Shown here one piece after another: positions 1 through 9,357 of a stretch of DNA of 64,000 nt (positions are counted from its first letter, which is position 1; each line of letters starts with the position of its first letter). A model generated the notes under the pieces. The model was not told the origin of the DNA, did not search any database, and saw only the letters and a list, made by a program, of their open reading frames with translations. The DNA lies in the NCBI RefSeq assembly GCF_003337555.1, contig NZ_QPJK01000005.1:186001-250000 (forward strand). The letters run 5' to 3'. The stretch comes from Pseudorhodoferax soli. GTDB lineage: Bacteria; Pseudomonadota; Gammaproteobacteria; Burkholderiales; Burkholderiaceae_C. A program made the position numbers and the translations under genes.

Positions 1-540
1 ACCTTGCGTTGTGTGGCTTCCAAGTACGGCCAATACGTGCAACGCGCAGCCACCCTCGCGGAACTGGCCCGCAGCATCGGCGTCGATGAGCGCGAGTTGG
101 CCGGCACGGTGGCGCAGTACAACCTCGACGACAAGCACGATCATGCGTTTGGCCGCGGGGGTACGCCATACGAAAGGTGGGGCGGCGACCCGCTCATTTC
201 ACCCAACCCTTGCATAGGGCCGATCATGCGGCCGCCCTTCTTCGCCGTGCGCCTGCATCCCGGCAGCCTGGGCACACTGGCCGGCATGGCGACCGATGAG
301 AACGCACGCGTGCTCGATACCAACGGCGCGGCCATCCCTGGCCTGTACGCATGTGGCAATGACATGGCGGCGGTGATGGGCGGGCACTATCCCGCCAACG
401 GCGTGACGCTCGGCGCTGCGATGGTCTTTGGCCACATCGCCGGGCAGACAGCGGTCGACAGCCCGGAAGGGCGGACCGCACGGGGCGCCGCGCAGCCGCC
501 CCACGAATTCTCGACACCGCAGCGAGACAGCAGCCCGTGA
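1..540 (+). CDS. FAD-dependent oxidoreductase, 3-ketosteroid dehydrogenase/fumarate reductase-like (3' part)
   Basis: Only the C-terminal ~179 residues lie in the window; the reading frame is open to the left edge. The segment GLYACGNDMAAVMGG followed by HYPANGVTLGAAMVFG is the C-terminal FAD-binding signature of the FAD_binding_2 family and most closely recalls 3-oxosteroid 1-dehydrogenases, which introduce a C1-C2 double bond in steroid ring A using FAD. The N-terminal Rossmann motif is outside the window, so the substrate cannot be fixed; a fumarate reductase-like flavoprotein is the alternative. The stop codon overlaps the GTG start of the next gene by 4 bases, so the two are probably cotranscribed. 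The family call is solid; steroid specificity is inference. Confidence 0.8.
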   Translation, partial: TLRCVASKYGQYVQRAATLAELARSIGVDERELAGTVAQYNLDDKHDHAFGRGGTPYERWGGDPLISPNPCIGPIMRPPFFAVRLHPGSLGTLAGMATDENARVLDTNGAAIPGLYACGNDMAAVMGGHYPANGVTLGAAMVFGHIAGQTAVDSPEGRTARGAAQPPHEFSTPQRDSSP

Positions 541-2288
541 ACACTGCGATGCCGGCCGCCGCGGTCCGGGCGGACACCGAGGCGCAGGAGCTGACGGAGC
601 GGCGCTTTCAGCTCATGGTTGTGCAGGTGCTGGCCGTGCGTTGGTCGTATTTCTTCATGACGGCGGTGGTGGCGGCTGTCGGCTGGCAGGCCGTGGCACC
701 GCCGTGGGTTCTGGCCTGGCTGGCAGGCGCGGTGCTCGTGTTCGAGCTGCGAGCGCGGTGGTTGGCGCGCCAGGCCACGCTGGTGCTGGTGCCCGCGCAG
801 GCGAAGGTGCGCGGCGCATTGCTGTGGAACGTTGCTTTGGGGCTGGCCTACGGCCTGTCGGCGCTGTTCATGCCGAGCCTGGGGTTGACGTTGTCCGCGG
901 TGCTGACGACGATCGTGGTTTCTGCCGCCGCCGGTGCGGTGGCCATCAGTGGGCCGCTGCTGCAGGTCTATCTGGCGTATACGCTGAGCATCATGTTGCC
1001 GTTTGCGTTGGTCTGGGCAGCGAATGGCACCTGGCTCGGCACAGGGCTGGCGCTGCTGATGGCGATGTTTGTCTCTGTCCAGTATCGTTTTGCTCGCAAG
1101 GTTAACGAGACGTTCACCGAGTCGTTTGTGATCCGGCGGGTGAATGAGCAGTTGGTGGCGGAACTGACGGTGGCACGCGACCAAGCCAATGCAGCCAATG
1201 TCGCCAAGACGCGGTTTCTCGCTGCTGCGAGCCATGATCTGCGCCAGCCCTTGCACGCTCTGTCGCTGCAAAGCTCCGCGCTGCTGCTCGACCCTCGCGC
1301 CGATGACACGCCGCAGATTGCGGCAGCCATCGCAGGGTCGATCCAGGACGTCGCAGCACTGCTTGATTCCCTGCTCGATATTTCCAAGCTCGATGCAGGC
1401 ACGCTGCGCGCGGACCGGCGTCCCATCCAGCTGTCGCGGATGCTGGAAGCGCTGGGGCGGTCTTTTCTGCCTTTGGTCCGGTCCAAGGGATTGCGTTTTG
1501 AACTGCAGGTGATCCCAGGCGTCGTTGCAGTGACTGATCCGATGCTGCTCGAACGGATTCTGCGCAATCTGGTCGACAACGCGATCAAGTTCACGCCGGC
1601 GGGGACCATCCGGATGACGCTGCAGGTCGTGCATGAAGAGCTTGAGTTGGTGGTGAGCGACACCGGCATCGGGATCGCGCCGCACCTGCAGGCCAAGGTG
1701 TTCGACGAGTTCTACCAAGTGGACCGGCACGCTCAAGGCCATACCCAGGGGCTGGGGTTGGGGCTGTCGATCATCAGCCGACTTGCACTGCTGCTGGGCA
1801 TCGCGGTGACCTTGAGTTCCGAGGCAGACGCGGGAACGACCATCCGGCTGCGCCTGCCAATGGAGCGCAGCGACGTTCCGCGGCCTGCACCTGAGGCAGC
1901 CCCGCCATCGCCTGGACCTGGTTTGCGGGGGCTGCGGATTCTGGTGCTCGATGACGAGCCCGCTGTCCGTGAAGGCATGAGCAACCTGTTGCGCCGTCTG
2001 GGCTGCGAAGTGGCATGCGGGGCTGACACGGACGAGGCGCTGGCGTGCGCGCGCACCTTCGGGCCGCGCATCGTCATGGCCGACTACCGTTTGCGCGACG
2101 ATGCCAACGGAATCGATGCGATCGGGCGTCTTCGGAAGCAGCATCCTGGTCTGCTATCGCTGCTGATCAGCGGCGACACAGCGCCTGACCGCCTGCGCGA
2201 GGCGGCCGACAGCGGACTGCAACTGCTGCACAAGCCGGTGTCGTTGGAGCAACTCAAGCAGGCGCTTGCCGACCTGCTCGACAACTGA
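537..2288 (+). CDS. Hybrid sensor histidine kinase with C-terminal receiver domain
   Basis: A 583-residue membrane kinase. Several hydrophobic helices fill residues ~38-180 with no large periplasmic loop, so it probably senses a membrane or cytoplasmic signal. The phosphoacceptor is H233 in the HDLRQPLHAL box, followed by the ATPase domain with the N box (NLVDNAIKF), DTGIGI and GLGLGLSI motifs at ~345-440. A receiver domain occupies ~462-580 with acceptor D516 and the conserved lysine in LLHKPVS. The GTG start overlaps the stop of the upstream flavoprotein. No separate DNA-binding regulator is adjacent, so the output is unknown; control of the flanking oxidoreductase genes is a guess from position. 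Confidence 0.9.
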   Translation: MNTAMPAAAVRADTEAQELTERRFQLMVVQVLAVRWSYFFMTAVVAAVGWQAVAPPWVLAWLAGAVLVFELRARWLARQATLVLVPAQAKVRGALLWNVALGLAYGLSALFMPSLGLTLSAVLTTIVVSAAAGAVAISGPLLQVYLAYTLSIMLPFALVWAANGTWLGTGLALLMAMFVSVQYRFARKVNETFTESFVIRRVNEQLVAELTVARDQANAANVAKTRFLAAASHDLRQPLHALSLQSSALLLDPRADDTPQIAAAIAGSIQDVAALLDSLLDISKLDAGTLRADRRPIQLSRMLEALGRSFLPLVRSKGLRFELQVIPGVVAVTDPMLLERILRNLVDNAIKFTPAGTIRMTLQVVHEELELVVSDTGIGIAPHLQAKVFDEFYQVDRHAQGHTQGLGLGLSIISRLALLLGIAVTLSSEADAGTTIRLRLPMERSDVPRPAPEAAPPSPGPGLRGLRILVLDDEPAVREGMSNLLRRLGCEVACGADTDEALACARTFGPRIVMADYRLRDDANGIDAIGRLRKQHPGLLSLLISGDTAPDRLREAADSGLQLLHKPVSLEQLKQALADLLDN

Positions 2289-2333
2289 CGCACGGCCGGC
2301 GCGCACGGCCATCCATCCACGAGGAGTTTTCCC

Positions 2334-5300
2334 ATGCACCCTGGAGTTGGCTGGTTGTCGCGCGATGCGCACGCGCTGCAGATTCGTCTGAAGGAAAAGG
2401 CTATGCCGCTGCACTGTGATCTGCTGATCGTCGGCAGCGGATATGGAGGCGCCGTGGCGGCGGCGCGCATGGCCGGGCTGCAGCACAGCGGCAAGCCGCT
2501 GCGCGTGCTGCTGGTCGAGCGTGGGCGCGAGTACCTGCCGGGCATGTTTCCATCGCGCACCGGAGATCTGCCCGGGCACGTGCGCTTCAGCCAGCAGGAC
2601 GGCAAGCCGCCGCGCGGGCCAGCCACCGCGCTGTGGGATCTGCGCCTCGGCCCCGATGTGAATGTCGTGCAGGGCAGCGGCCTGGGCGGTGGCTCGCTCA
2701 TCAACGCCGCGGTGATGGAGCGACCGGAGCCCGCTGTCTGGCAAAGCGTCTGGCCGCCGCAGATCGATGGCGGGCAACTCGATGGCGCCTACCGCAAGGT
2801 GGAGACTATGCTGCAAAGCGCGCCACTGCCCGCGGGCCAGCAATTGCACAAGCTCAGCGCGCTGCAGCATCTGGGCGATGGTCTCCCGGGCGCGCCGCGC
2901 GTGCAACGCTGCAACCTCGCGGTAGCGTTCTCGGACGCACGCACGCCTGCCGGCGTCGAACAGAAGGCCTGCATCCACTGCGGCGACTGCGCTACCGGGT
3001 GCAACCACCGCGCCAAGAACTCGCTGGATGTGAACTACCTGGCGCAAGCCAAACGCCGGGGCGTCGACATGTACTGCGGCGTGCTGGCCTTGCGCATCGA
3101 GCGGCTCGTCGGCTCCGAGTTCTGGCAGGTTCGCTGGGTGCCGACGGACAGGTCGCGTGGCTGGGCTGGCGAAGCCGAACCGATCCGCACGCGCTTTCTC
3201 ATCATTAGCGCAGGCAGCCTGGGTTCGACCGAATTGCTGCAGCGATCGGAATTGGGAATGCGCGAACGAGCCAGGGACGACGCCGGGCAGAGTGACTCAG
3301 GCGACAAGTCAGGATCCGCTCGACGGGCACGCTTGCGCTTCTCGGAGGCGCTCGGGTCGCGCTTTTCCACCAATGGCGACATGCTTGCCGCGGCCGTCAA
3401 GTTGCCGGTCCACACGCAGATCTGCGCCGAGGAGACCGCGCCGGCGAAGGTCGATGGCAAACCTGCACGCCACATCGGCCCGACCATCACCGGCATGCTG
3501 CGCAGCGGCGCCGGCTCTAGTCGCTTCACGGCGCAGGAATTTGCGATTCCCGCGGCACTGCGCACCTTGCTGGCCGAACTGACTGGCACGCTGGACATGC
3601 TGCATGCCATGCCGCGGTTCGACTGGTCTTTGCATTCGCCCCACCAGCGTGGCGACGATCCCCTGTCTCCCGGGCAGGCTGCGCTGGACCGCACCATGGT
3701 CTATGGCTTGATGGGCGACGACGGTGCCGGCGGCCGCCTTGAACCGACGCGCCGGCCATCGAGCGAGCGCGGCGAGCAACAGCTTGCGCGCCAACTTGAG
3801 CAGACCCCGCCCTTGGAAGAGCCGTTCGATGGGCGTATCGCCGTGCAGTGGCCCGACGCGCGCCACGCGACGGTGTTCGATGCCCAGCACGCGGCACTCG
3901 GCAAAGCCTATGGCACGCGCCGCCGAGGCTGGTACCTGCCCAATCCGGCCTGGCGCCCGCTGCCGCAGGCACTCGACCGCCTGGCGCAGGGTCGGGGTGT
4001 GCGGGGGCCGGTGACGACGGTGCACCCGCTGGGGGGGTGCCCGATGGGCGAGAGCATCCACAGCGGCGTGACCGACTGGGCAGGGTGCGTCTTCAACGCG
4101 GATGGCTCCAGCCAAGGTCCAGGGCAGTTTCACCATGGCCTTGCAGTGCTCGACGGCTCGATCGTGCCACGCGCCCTTGGCATCAATCCAGCGTTGACCA
4201 TCGCCGCGCTCGCCGAGCATGCCATCCCTGCACTGCAGCAGCGCTGGGAGATTGAAGGCGAGGAGCATGCCGACGCCGCGGAGCCATCCGCAAAGTTTGC
4301 CCGGCCGGTGTGGAGCGAGCCCGTGGCACGTCCCCTGCAACCGGCGACGGCAGCTCGGCTACTCGAAAGGGCACACGGCGCGCTGGAGATCGGCGGCGAG
4401 CGCTACTGGGGCGCGATGCAGGTGCATTTCGCGCCGATCGAGGATGTGGCGGCCTTCGCGCGCACGCTGCCACGGCGTGTAGCGTTCGAGCGCGTGGTGC
4501 TGTACCTGTACCCGGACCGCGGCGGGCTGGACGATGACCCGCAGTGGCGGGCACAGCGCGATGTCGAGGTCACGCCGCTGTGGGAGGTCACGCTCAGCGG
4601 CGAGGCCGACGTCCTGTTCCGCCATTGGTCGTGGGGGCTGTGCCGTGTGTGGCGCAGCTGGGTCAACCTTGGAAGTACCAACCGCATCGGTGGGACTGCG
4701 CAGTGGTGGCCACCACGCGCTGCAATGACCTCCATGCGCGCCTTGCTGCAGAAGGTGGCCATCGCCTCCAACATAGGCGAGCAGCGCGGCATCGACTATC
4801 TGCTGCACGTGGACTGCGTGTCCGGCCCGAACAGCCCGCTGCAGCCCGGCGATCGCCTGCGCGGCCGCAAGCTGATCGACAACTCGCTGGACAGCAACCC
4901 GTGGCGCCAGGTCAGCGAGATGCGCATGGAGCTCGTGCGCAGCAAGGGAATCTTGCGTCCAGCACTCTTGCCACTCGGCACCCTGTCGCTGGACCTGCGC
5001 TACTTCGTACGGCACAAGACCGCGCTGCTGGCAATGCAATCGCAGCCCGACATGGTCACGGCTCTGGCAGATTTGGGCAGCTTTGCATTGATGGCAGCAC
5101 GCGTGTTGCTGAAGATCCAGTTGCTGAAGTTCGTTCCGCCGGAGAAGCGCGACCGCAGCATCAAGGCACGGCGGCCGGCGGAACTGCCAGGGCTGTCGAT
5201 CCAGCGCTACGACCTGCGTCCGCAACGCAAGGTGCTGCTCACGCGGTATCACAACGAGGTAGAGCCACCGCTCGGCCCGCCCATCGTGCTGTTGCATGGA

Positions 5301-8294
5301 TTCACCGCCAGCGGCTCGACCTTCGCCCACCCCTCAATGCCACGCAATCTTGTGCAGTACCTGTGCGGTGAGCGGCGCGACGTCTGGGTCGTCGAGCTTC
5401 CTACCAGCATCGCGTTTGCCAAGCGAGAGGCTGTCGATCAGAGCTTCGAGGATGTAGCCGAGCACATCCCGTTCATTGTCCGCAGGGTGTTGAGCCTGCG
5501 CGTTGCGGAGGACAAGGAGCTCGGGCGCCCGCCCGTGCCGCGCCGGCAGATGAAGGTGGATGTACTGGCGCACTGCATCGGCGCCGCGATGTTCTGTCGC
5601 GCCGTCTTGCGCCGTGGCAGTCCGCACCAGCGCGTGCGCTCGCTAACGCTCTCCCAGGTCGGCCCGCTGATCCAGATGTCGCCCGCCAATCTGCTTCGGG
5701 GTTATCTGGCCAGCTACCTCGCCCAGTTCCTCGGCGTCGACTCATTGGACGCGCGCCCCAGTTTCGCGCCCGGCGGCGCCAACAGCCTGGGCCAGACGCT
5801 ACTGGACGCGGTTTTGGCGAGCCTGCCCTACCCGGCCCGCGACCACGAGCAGGAATTGGCCGCGCAGGCGGTTGCGCAAGGGCGGCCAGACTTTCGACTG
5901 GTGCGGCACCGCGCCGATGCGATGCTGGGCAGGCTGTTCGAACTGACACCGGATTCCCCGGTGTCCGCCGCGATGCTCGATGCGCTGGACGACATCCTCG
6001 GCTATGCCCGCGTGCGAACGCTGGCGCAAATCATCCACTACACACAGCACGCGATGCTGACCGACGACGACGGCCGCAACCGCGACCTGCACCATGACGC
6101 TCTGAGCCGGCGGATGGGTTTTCCCGTATTGATGTTGCATGGGCGCCGCAGCGGCGTGTTCGACTGGCGTGGCAGCATGGAGAGCTACCTGTGGCTGCGC
6201 GACAGCCATGCGCCACGCCTGGACCCCGCGCTCGGGCGCGTCGTGCGCGACGCGGAAAGGCTCCACCTGGGGCTGGATACGCCGCGCCAGCTCTGCATTT
6301 TCGAGAAGTTCGGCCACCAGGACACGATCATCGGCAGCCGCGCGCCGGACGTGGTCTACCCGGTGGTCGGAGATTTCCTGCGCTGGGTGGCGGAAACGGA
6401 GACATGTCCGCTGCCGCCGCTGCCTTCGCCGACAGGCGCGTTGCAGCAGGCAAAAGTACCGGCATCCTCGCCAGCGCCTGGCGTCGCCGTCGCACAGCAG
6501 CCAGCCCGACCCTGGGTTGCAGTCCTGCCTTGGATTGGACCCGTGCTGGGTTGGTTGCGTGAAGCACCGCAGGACGGTTGGATCAAAGTCTCGTTCCTGC
6601 TGCGTCCCAACCCAACGCATGCACGCACCTCTTTCGTCGGGGTCGTGCCGATGCGACTGATCCGGGGCCAGTGGGTTCATCCTGAAGACGCCCCGATCAT
6701 CCTGTGGGAGGCATCGGACAGCGAGCTGCCAATAGGGGACGTGCTGGCACTTCGACTCATGGAGATGGCCAAAGAACCGCCTCCAATCGTGTTCGTTACG
6801 GAGCCTGCAGCGCAGCGCCGCAGCGAGAGCGGCGATGATGCAGAGGAGGAGGAAGAAGACGCGGAGGACGCGGAGGACGAGGCGTTGTTGCCTGACATAG
6901 GACCTCGCTTACGCGCGGGAGCAGTGGCGTTGGACATCGACCCGGCCTGGGTCGATGGTGTGAACAGTGCATTGCTTCTGCTGACAGTGCACGATGACAT
7001 GCCAAAGCGCCCGCGTGCACTGACAGAGGAAGATTTGACTTGGTTGACGATCCGATCAAGGCGAGCGAGCCGACATGCAATCTCGGCTGTACGCCGCTTC
7101 CTCGCCGACCCGCCCCAATCGCTTGAATCGGCTCTGCTGCGCGTCCCGGCCTCACTGATCGCCGCGCGCGATCTGAGAACGGTGGACGTTCCTGCGGCGC
7201 GGACCAGCCCGCTGCACGTGGCCATCTGCAGCTGCCAGTACCCCGGCGGTCTGCTCGATCAGGATCTGGCCCAGGCAAGTCTGGCGCGCCTGGCCCAGCG
7301 CTTGCGCGCGCCGTCCGACAAGGTCGGCGCCGCACCGCAGCTGTTGCTGCAACTGGGCGACCAGGTCTATGTGGACGAGACCGCCGGTCTGTTCGACCCT
7401 GTCACTGCAAAGATCGCCCTCGAGCAGATCTACGACCGAACCCAGGGAGCGTCCGCTGCGCGGGAGGTGTTCGCGCGCGTGCCCAGCTATTGCATGCTCG
7501 ATGACCACGAAGTTCGGGACAACTGGCAGCGGGGGCAGGGCTCCGCAGATCAGAAAGCGGAGGACGACCGCGCCTTGATGGCTTTCCGGGAACGCCAAGC
7601 CAGCCTGAACCCACCGTTTACATATGACTGCGGTTCGGCCAGCTTCCAGGCGGCGCCCGGCGGCTGGCCGCTGTTCGTGCTGGACACGCGCACACGCAGG
7701 GACCAGCGCTCGCCGCAGACTTTTCTGAGGGCCCACATCGCACCATTGCAAGAGTTGGATAGACTGCTTGCGTGGCTCGGGGCGCTTAACCAGCTGGAGC
7801 CAACATGCCCCAAGTTCGTCGCCACCCCGAGCGTCATTCTTCCGTTGTTGCGCAGCGCGCCAGGCGAGGTAGCCTGGAGTGACGATGGTTGGGCTGGCTA
7901 CCCCGCTTCGCAAGCCCATCTGCTGGGCGAGATCGCGAGGCAGCGGATCCGCAACGTGGTGTTTCTGTCTGGCGATGCCCACCTGTCCATGCTCACAAAG
8001 ATGACGATCGCTTGGGAGGCACAGCAACCAGTCACAGTCCGCAGCATCGTGTCATCCGGCTTGTATGCTCCTTGGCGATTTGCCAATGCGGAGCCCGCCA
8101 ACTACTGCACAGGCGCGTTCGCGTGCCGGCTCTCGGACGCGTCACGTATCCATGGCGAGAGTGCGACCACGTTCCATCAAGCGGACGGATTCGCGGTCAT
8201 AAGCGCTGTGCGAGGGCGGGGCGGCTACCAAATCTCAGTCGATTTTGACCTCGCCGACGGTCGCCATTCCACAAGTTGGGCGTCGGACGAATAG
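2334..8294 (+). CDS. Triple-fusion enzyme: GMC oxidoreductase, alpha/beta hydrolase, PhoD-like phosphatase
   Basis: A single 1,986-residue frame. Residues ~23-620 are a GMC (cholesterol oxidase-like) flavoenzyme: FAD loop GSGYGGAVAAARMAG, a cysteine-rich CIHCGDCATGC segment, and the C-terminal HPLGGCPMG motif at ~564. Residues ~640-950 are a linker resembling the region after GMC domains in cholesterol oxidase-like proteins. An alpha/beta hydrolase spans ~975-1335 with oxyanion motif HGFTASG (988), nucleophile elbow AHCIGA (Cys1081 where Ser is usual) and candidate His1328. A Pro/Ala and then acidic linker (~1345-1520) leads to a PhoD-like metallophosphatase with LGDQVY (D1676), DDHEVRDNW (H1725) and SGDAH (H1883). 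GAGGAG lies 7 bases before ATG 2334; ATG 2403 is also preceded by AAGGA and would start nearer the FAD loop. The 3' third looks less GC-rich than the downstream genes. Substrate unknown; the oxidase and the upstream flavoprotein hint at steroids or other polycyclic lipids. Confidence 0.82.
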   Translation: MHPGVGWLSRDAHALQIRLKEKAMPLHCDLLIVGSGYGGAVAAARMAGLQHSGKPLRVLLVERGREYLPGMFPSRTGDLPGHVRFSQQDGKPPRGPATALWDLRLGPDVNVVQGSGLGGGSLINAAVMERPEPAVWQSVWPPQIDGGQLDGAYRKVETMLQSAPLPAGQQLHKLSALQHLGDGLPGAPRVQRCNLAVAFSDARTPAGVEQKACIHCGDCATGCNHRAKNSLDVNYLAQAKRRGVDMYCGVLALRIERLVGSEFWQVRWVPTDRSRGWAGEAEPIRTRFLIISAGSLGSTELLQRSELGMRERARDDAGQSDSGDKSGSARRARLRFSEALGSRFSTNGDMLAAAVKLPVHTQICAEETAPAKVDGKPARHIGPTITGMLRSGAGSSRFTAQEFAIPAALRTLLAELTGTLDMLHAMPRFDWSLHSPHQRGDDPLSPGQAALDRTMVYGLMGDDGAGGRLEPTRRPSSERGEQQLARQLEQTPPLEEPFDGRIAVQWPDARHATVFDAQHAALGKAYGTRRRGWYLPNPAWRPLPQALDRLAQGRGVRGPVTTVHPLGGCPMGESIHSGVTDWAGCVFNADGSSQGPGQFHHGLAVLDGSIVPRALGINPALTIAALAEHAIPALQQRWEIEGEEHADAAEPSAKFARPVWSEPVARPLQPATAARLLERAHGALEIGGERYWGAMQVHFAPIEDVAAFARTLPRRVAFERVVLYLYPDRGGLDDDPQWRAQRDVEVTPLWEVTLSGEADVLFRHWSWGLCRVWRSWVNLGSTNRIGGTAQWWPPRAAMTSMRALLQKVAIASNIGEQRGIDYLLHVDCVSGPNSPLQPGDRLRGRKLIDNSLDSNPWRQVSEMRMELVRSKGILRPALLPLGTLSLDLRYFVRHKTALLAMQSQPDMVTALADLGSFALMAARVLLKIQLLKFVPPEKRDRSIKARRPAELPGLSIQRYDLRPQRKVLLTRYHNEVEPPLGPPIVLLHGFTASGSTFAHPSMPRNLVQYLCGERRDVWVVELPTSIAFAKREAVDQSFEDVAEHIPFIVRRVLSLRVAEDKELGRPPVPRRQMKVDVLAHCIGAAMFCRAVLRRGSPHQRVRSLTLSQVGPLIQMSPANLLRGYLASYLAQFLGVDSLDARPSFAPGGANSLGQTLLDAVLASLPYPARDHEQELAAQAVAQGRPDFRLVRHRADAMLGRLFELTPDSPVSAAMLDALDDILGYARVRTLAQIIHYTQHAMLTDDDGRNRDLHHDALSRRMGFPVLMLHGRRSGVFDWRGSMESYLWLRDSHAPRLDPALGRVVRDAERLHLGLDTPRQLCIFEKFGHQDTIIGSRAPDVVYPVVGDFLRWVAETETCPLPPLPSPTGALQQAKVPASSPAPGVAVAQQPARPWVAVLPWIGPVLGWLREAPQDGWIKVSFLLRPNPTHARTSFVGVVPMRLIRGQWVHPEDAPIILWEASDSELPIGDVLALRLMEMAKEPPPIVFVTEPAAQRRSESGDDAEEEEEDAEDAEDEALLPDIGPRLRAGAVALDIDPAWVDGVNSALLLLTVHDDMPKRPRALTEEDLTWLTIRSRRASRHAISAVRRFLADPPQSLESALLRVPASLIAARDLRTVDVPAARTSPLHVAICSCQYPGGLLDQDLAQASLARLAQRLRAPSDKVGAAPQLLLQLGDQVYVDETAGLFDPVTAKIALEQIYDRTQGASAAREVFARVPSYCMLDDHEVRDNWQRGQGSADQKAEDDRALMAFRERQASLNPPFTYDCGSASFQAAPGGWPLFVLDTRTRRDQRSPQTFLRAHIAPLQELDRLLAWLGALNQLEPTCPKFVATPSVILPLLRSAPGEVAWSDDGWAGYPASQAHLLGEIARQRIRNVVFLSGDAHLSMLTKMTIAWEAQQPVTVRSIVSSGLYAPWRFANAEPANYCTGAFACRLSDASRIHGESATTFHQADGFAVISAVRGRGGYQISVDFDLADGRHSTSWASDE

Positions 8295-8321
8295 CATCGA
8301 ACCGCCCGGGCTGATGTCGCG

Positions 8322-9350
8322 TCAGACTTTCAGCAAGCCCTGCAACCGCGTCGACGTCGTCGTGTACTCCACCACCACCTTGCGCCCGCTGACCAGCCGC
8401 TCGGCCGCGTCGAACGCCGCCAGCGTGGCCTCGTGGAAGCCGCACAGGATCAGCTTCTTCTTGCCCGGGTAGTGGTTGATGTCGCCCACCGCATAGACGT
8501 TGGGCAGGCTGGTGGCACAGGTGGCCGGGTTGACCGCCAGCTGCTTGCGCTCCATCGCCATGCCCCAATCGGCCAGCGCGCCGAGGCGGGGCGACAGGCC
8601 CTGGCGCACCACAAGCAGGTCGAGCGGTAACCGCGTGTCGGGCCCTTCGGCATGGCTCAGCACCAGCCGGGAGAGCCGGCCCTGGGCGTCGGTCTCGAAA
8701 GCGGTGGGTTGGCCGGTGGCGACGCGGATGTGGCCGGCGTCGCGCAGCCGCTGCAGTTCTGCCAACTGGGCTGGCTCGGCCTCGAAGGCGTCGCGCCGGT
8801 GCAGCAGGGTCAGCGAGGCGGGTGCGGCCTGCGCGAAGGCGAGGGCGCTCGCCACGGCCTCCTCGCCACCGCCGGCGACCACGAGGTGGCGGCCGGCCAC
8901 GGCCGAGGCCTCGGGCGCGTAGTAGTGCAGCGCGCCGCCCTCGAAGGCCTCGATGCCTTCGATGCGCAGCCGCCGCGGCTGGAAGGCGCCGATGCCGGCC
9001 GCGATGAACAGCGCACGGGTTGTGAATTGCGTGCCCGCATTGGTGGCCAGCTGCAGCCGCCCATCGGGCAGGGTGCTGAATTCCGTGACTTCCTGCCCCA
9101 GGTGCAGCTGCGGCGCGAAGGGCGCGGCCTGCTCCTGCAGCGACGCGACCAGCTCGCGCCCGGTGCACACCGGCACGCCAGGAATGTCGTAGATGGGTTT
9201 GTCCGCGTACAGCGCCGCGCACTGGCCGCCCACATAGGGCAGTACGTCGACGATGTGGGCCCGGATCTCCTGCAGGCCGAGCTGGAAGGCCTGGAACAGG
9301 CCGGCGGGGCCGGCGCCGATGATGAGCGCGTCGGTCTCGATCACGCGCAC
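8322..9350 (-). CDS. Ferredoxin--NADP(+) reductase, thioredoxin reductase-like type
   Basis: A 342-residue flavoprotein with FAD loop IIGAGPAGLFQAF near the N-terminus, the VGGQCAALY segment typical of the TrxR-like ferredoxin/flavodoxin reductases (YumC class), a second nucleotide-binding loop (VVAGGGEEAV) and the C-terminal YAVGDINHYPGKKK. It lacks the CxxC redox pair of true thioredoxin reductases, which supports electron transfer between NADPH and ferredoxin. The start is GTG, 7 bases after the stop of the ferredoxin gene, so the two form an electron-transfer pair. A role as a different pyridine nucleotide-disulfide family reductase is less likely. Confidence 0.85.
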   Translation of the reverse strand: MRVIETDALIIGAGPAGLFQAFQLGLQEIRAHIVDVLPYVGGQCAALYADKPIYDIPGVPVCTGRELVASLQEQAAPFAPQLHLGQEVTEFSTLPDGRLQLATNAGTQFTTRALFIAAGIGAFQPRRLRIEGIEAFEGGALHYYAPEASAVAGRHLVVAGGGEEAVASALAFAQAAPASLTLLHRRDAFEAEPAQLAELQRLRDAGHIRVATGQPTAFETDAQGRLSRLVLSHAEGPDTRLPLDLLVVRQGLSPRLGALADWGMAMERKQLAVNPATCATSLPNVYAVGDINHYPGKKKLILCGFHEATLAAFDAAERLVSGRKVVVEYTTTSTRLQGLLKV

Positions 9351-9357
9351 CGCCGGT

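Noticed and set aside
387-2144. 585-codon minus-strand frame antisense to the hybrid kinase
   Set aside because: Its residues (Gln/Arg/His-rich, no recognisable motif) are typical of a frame shadowing a GC-rich gene; the plus strand has complete kinase motifs.
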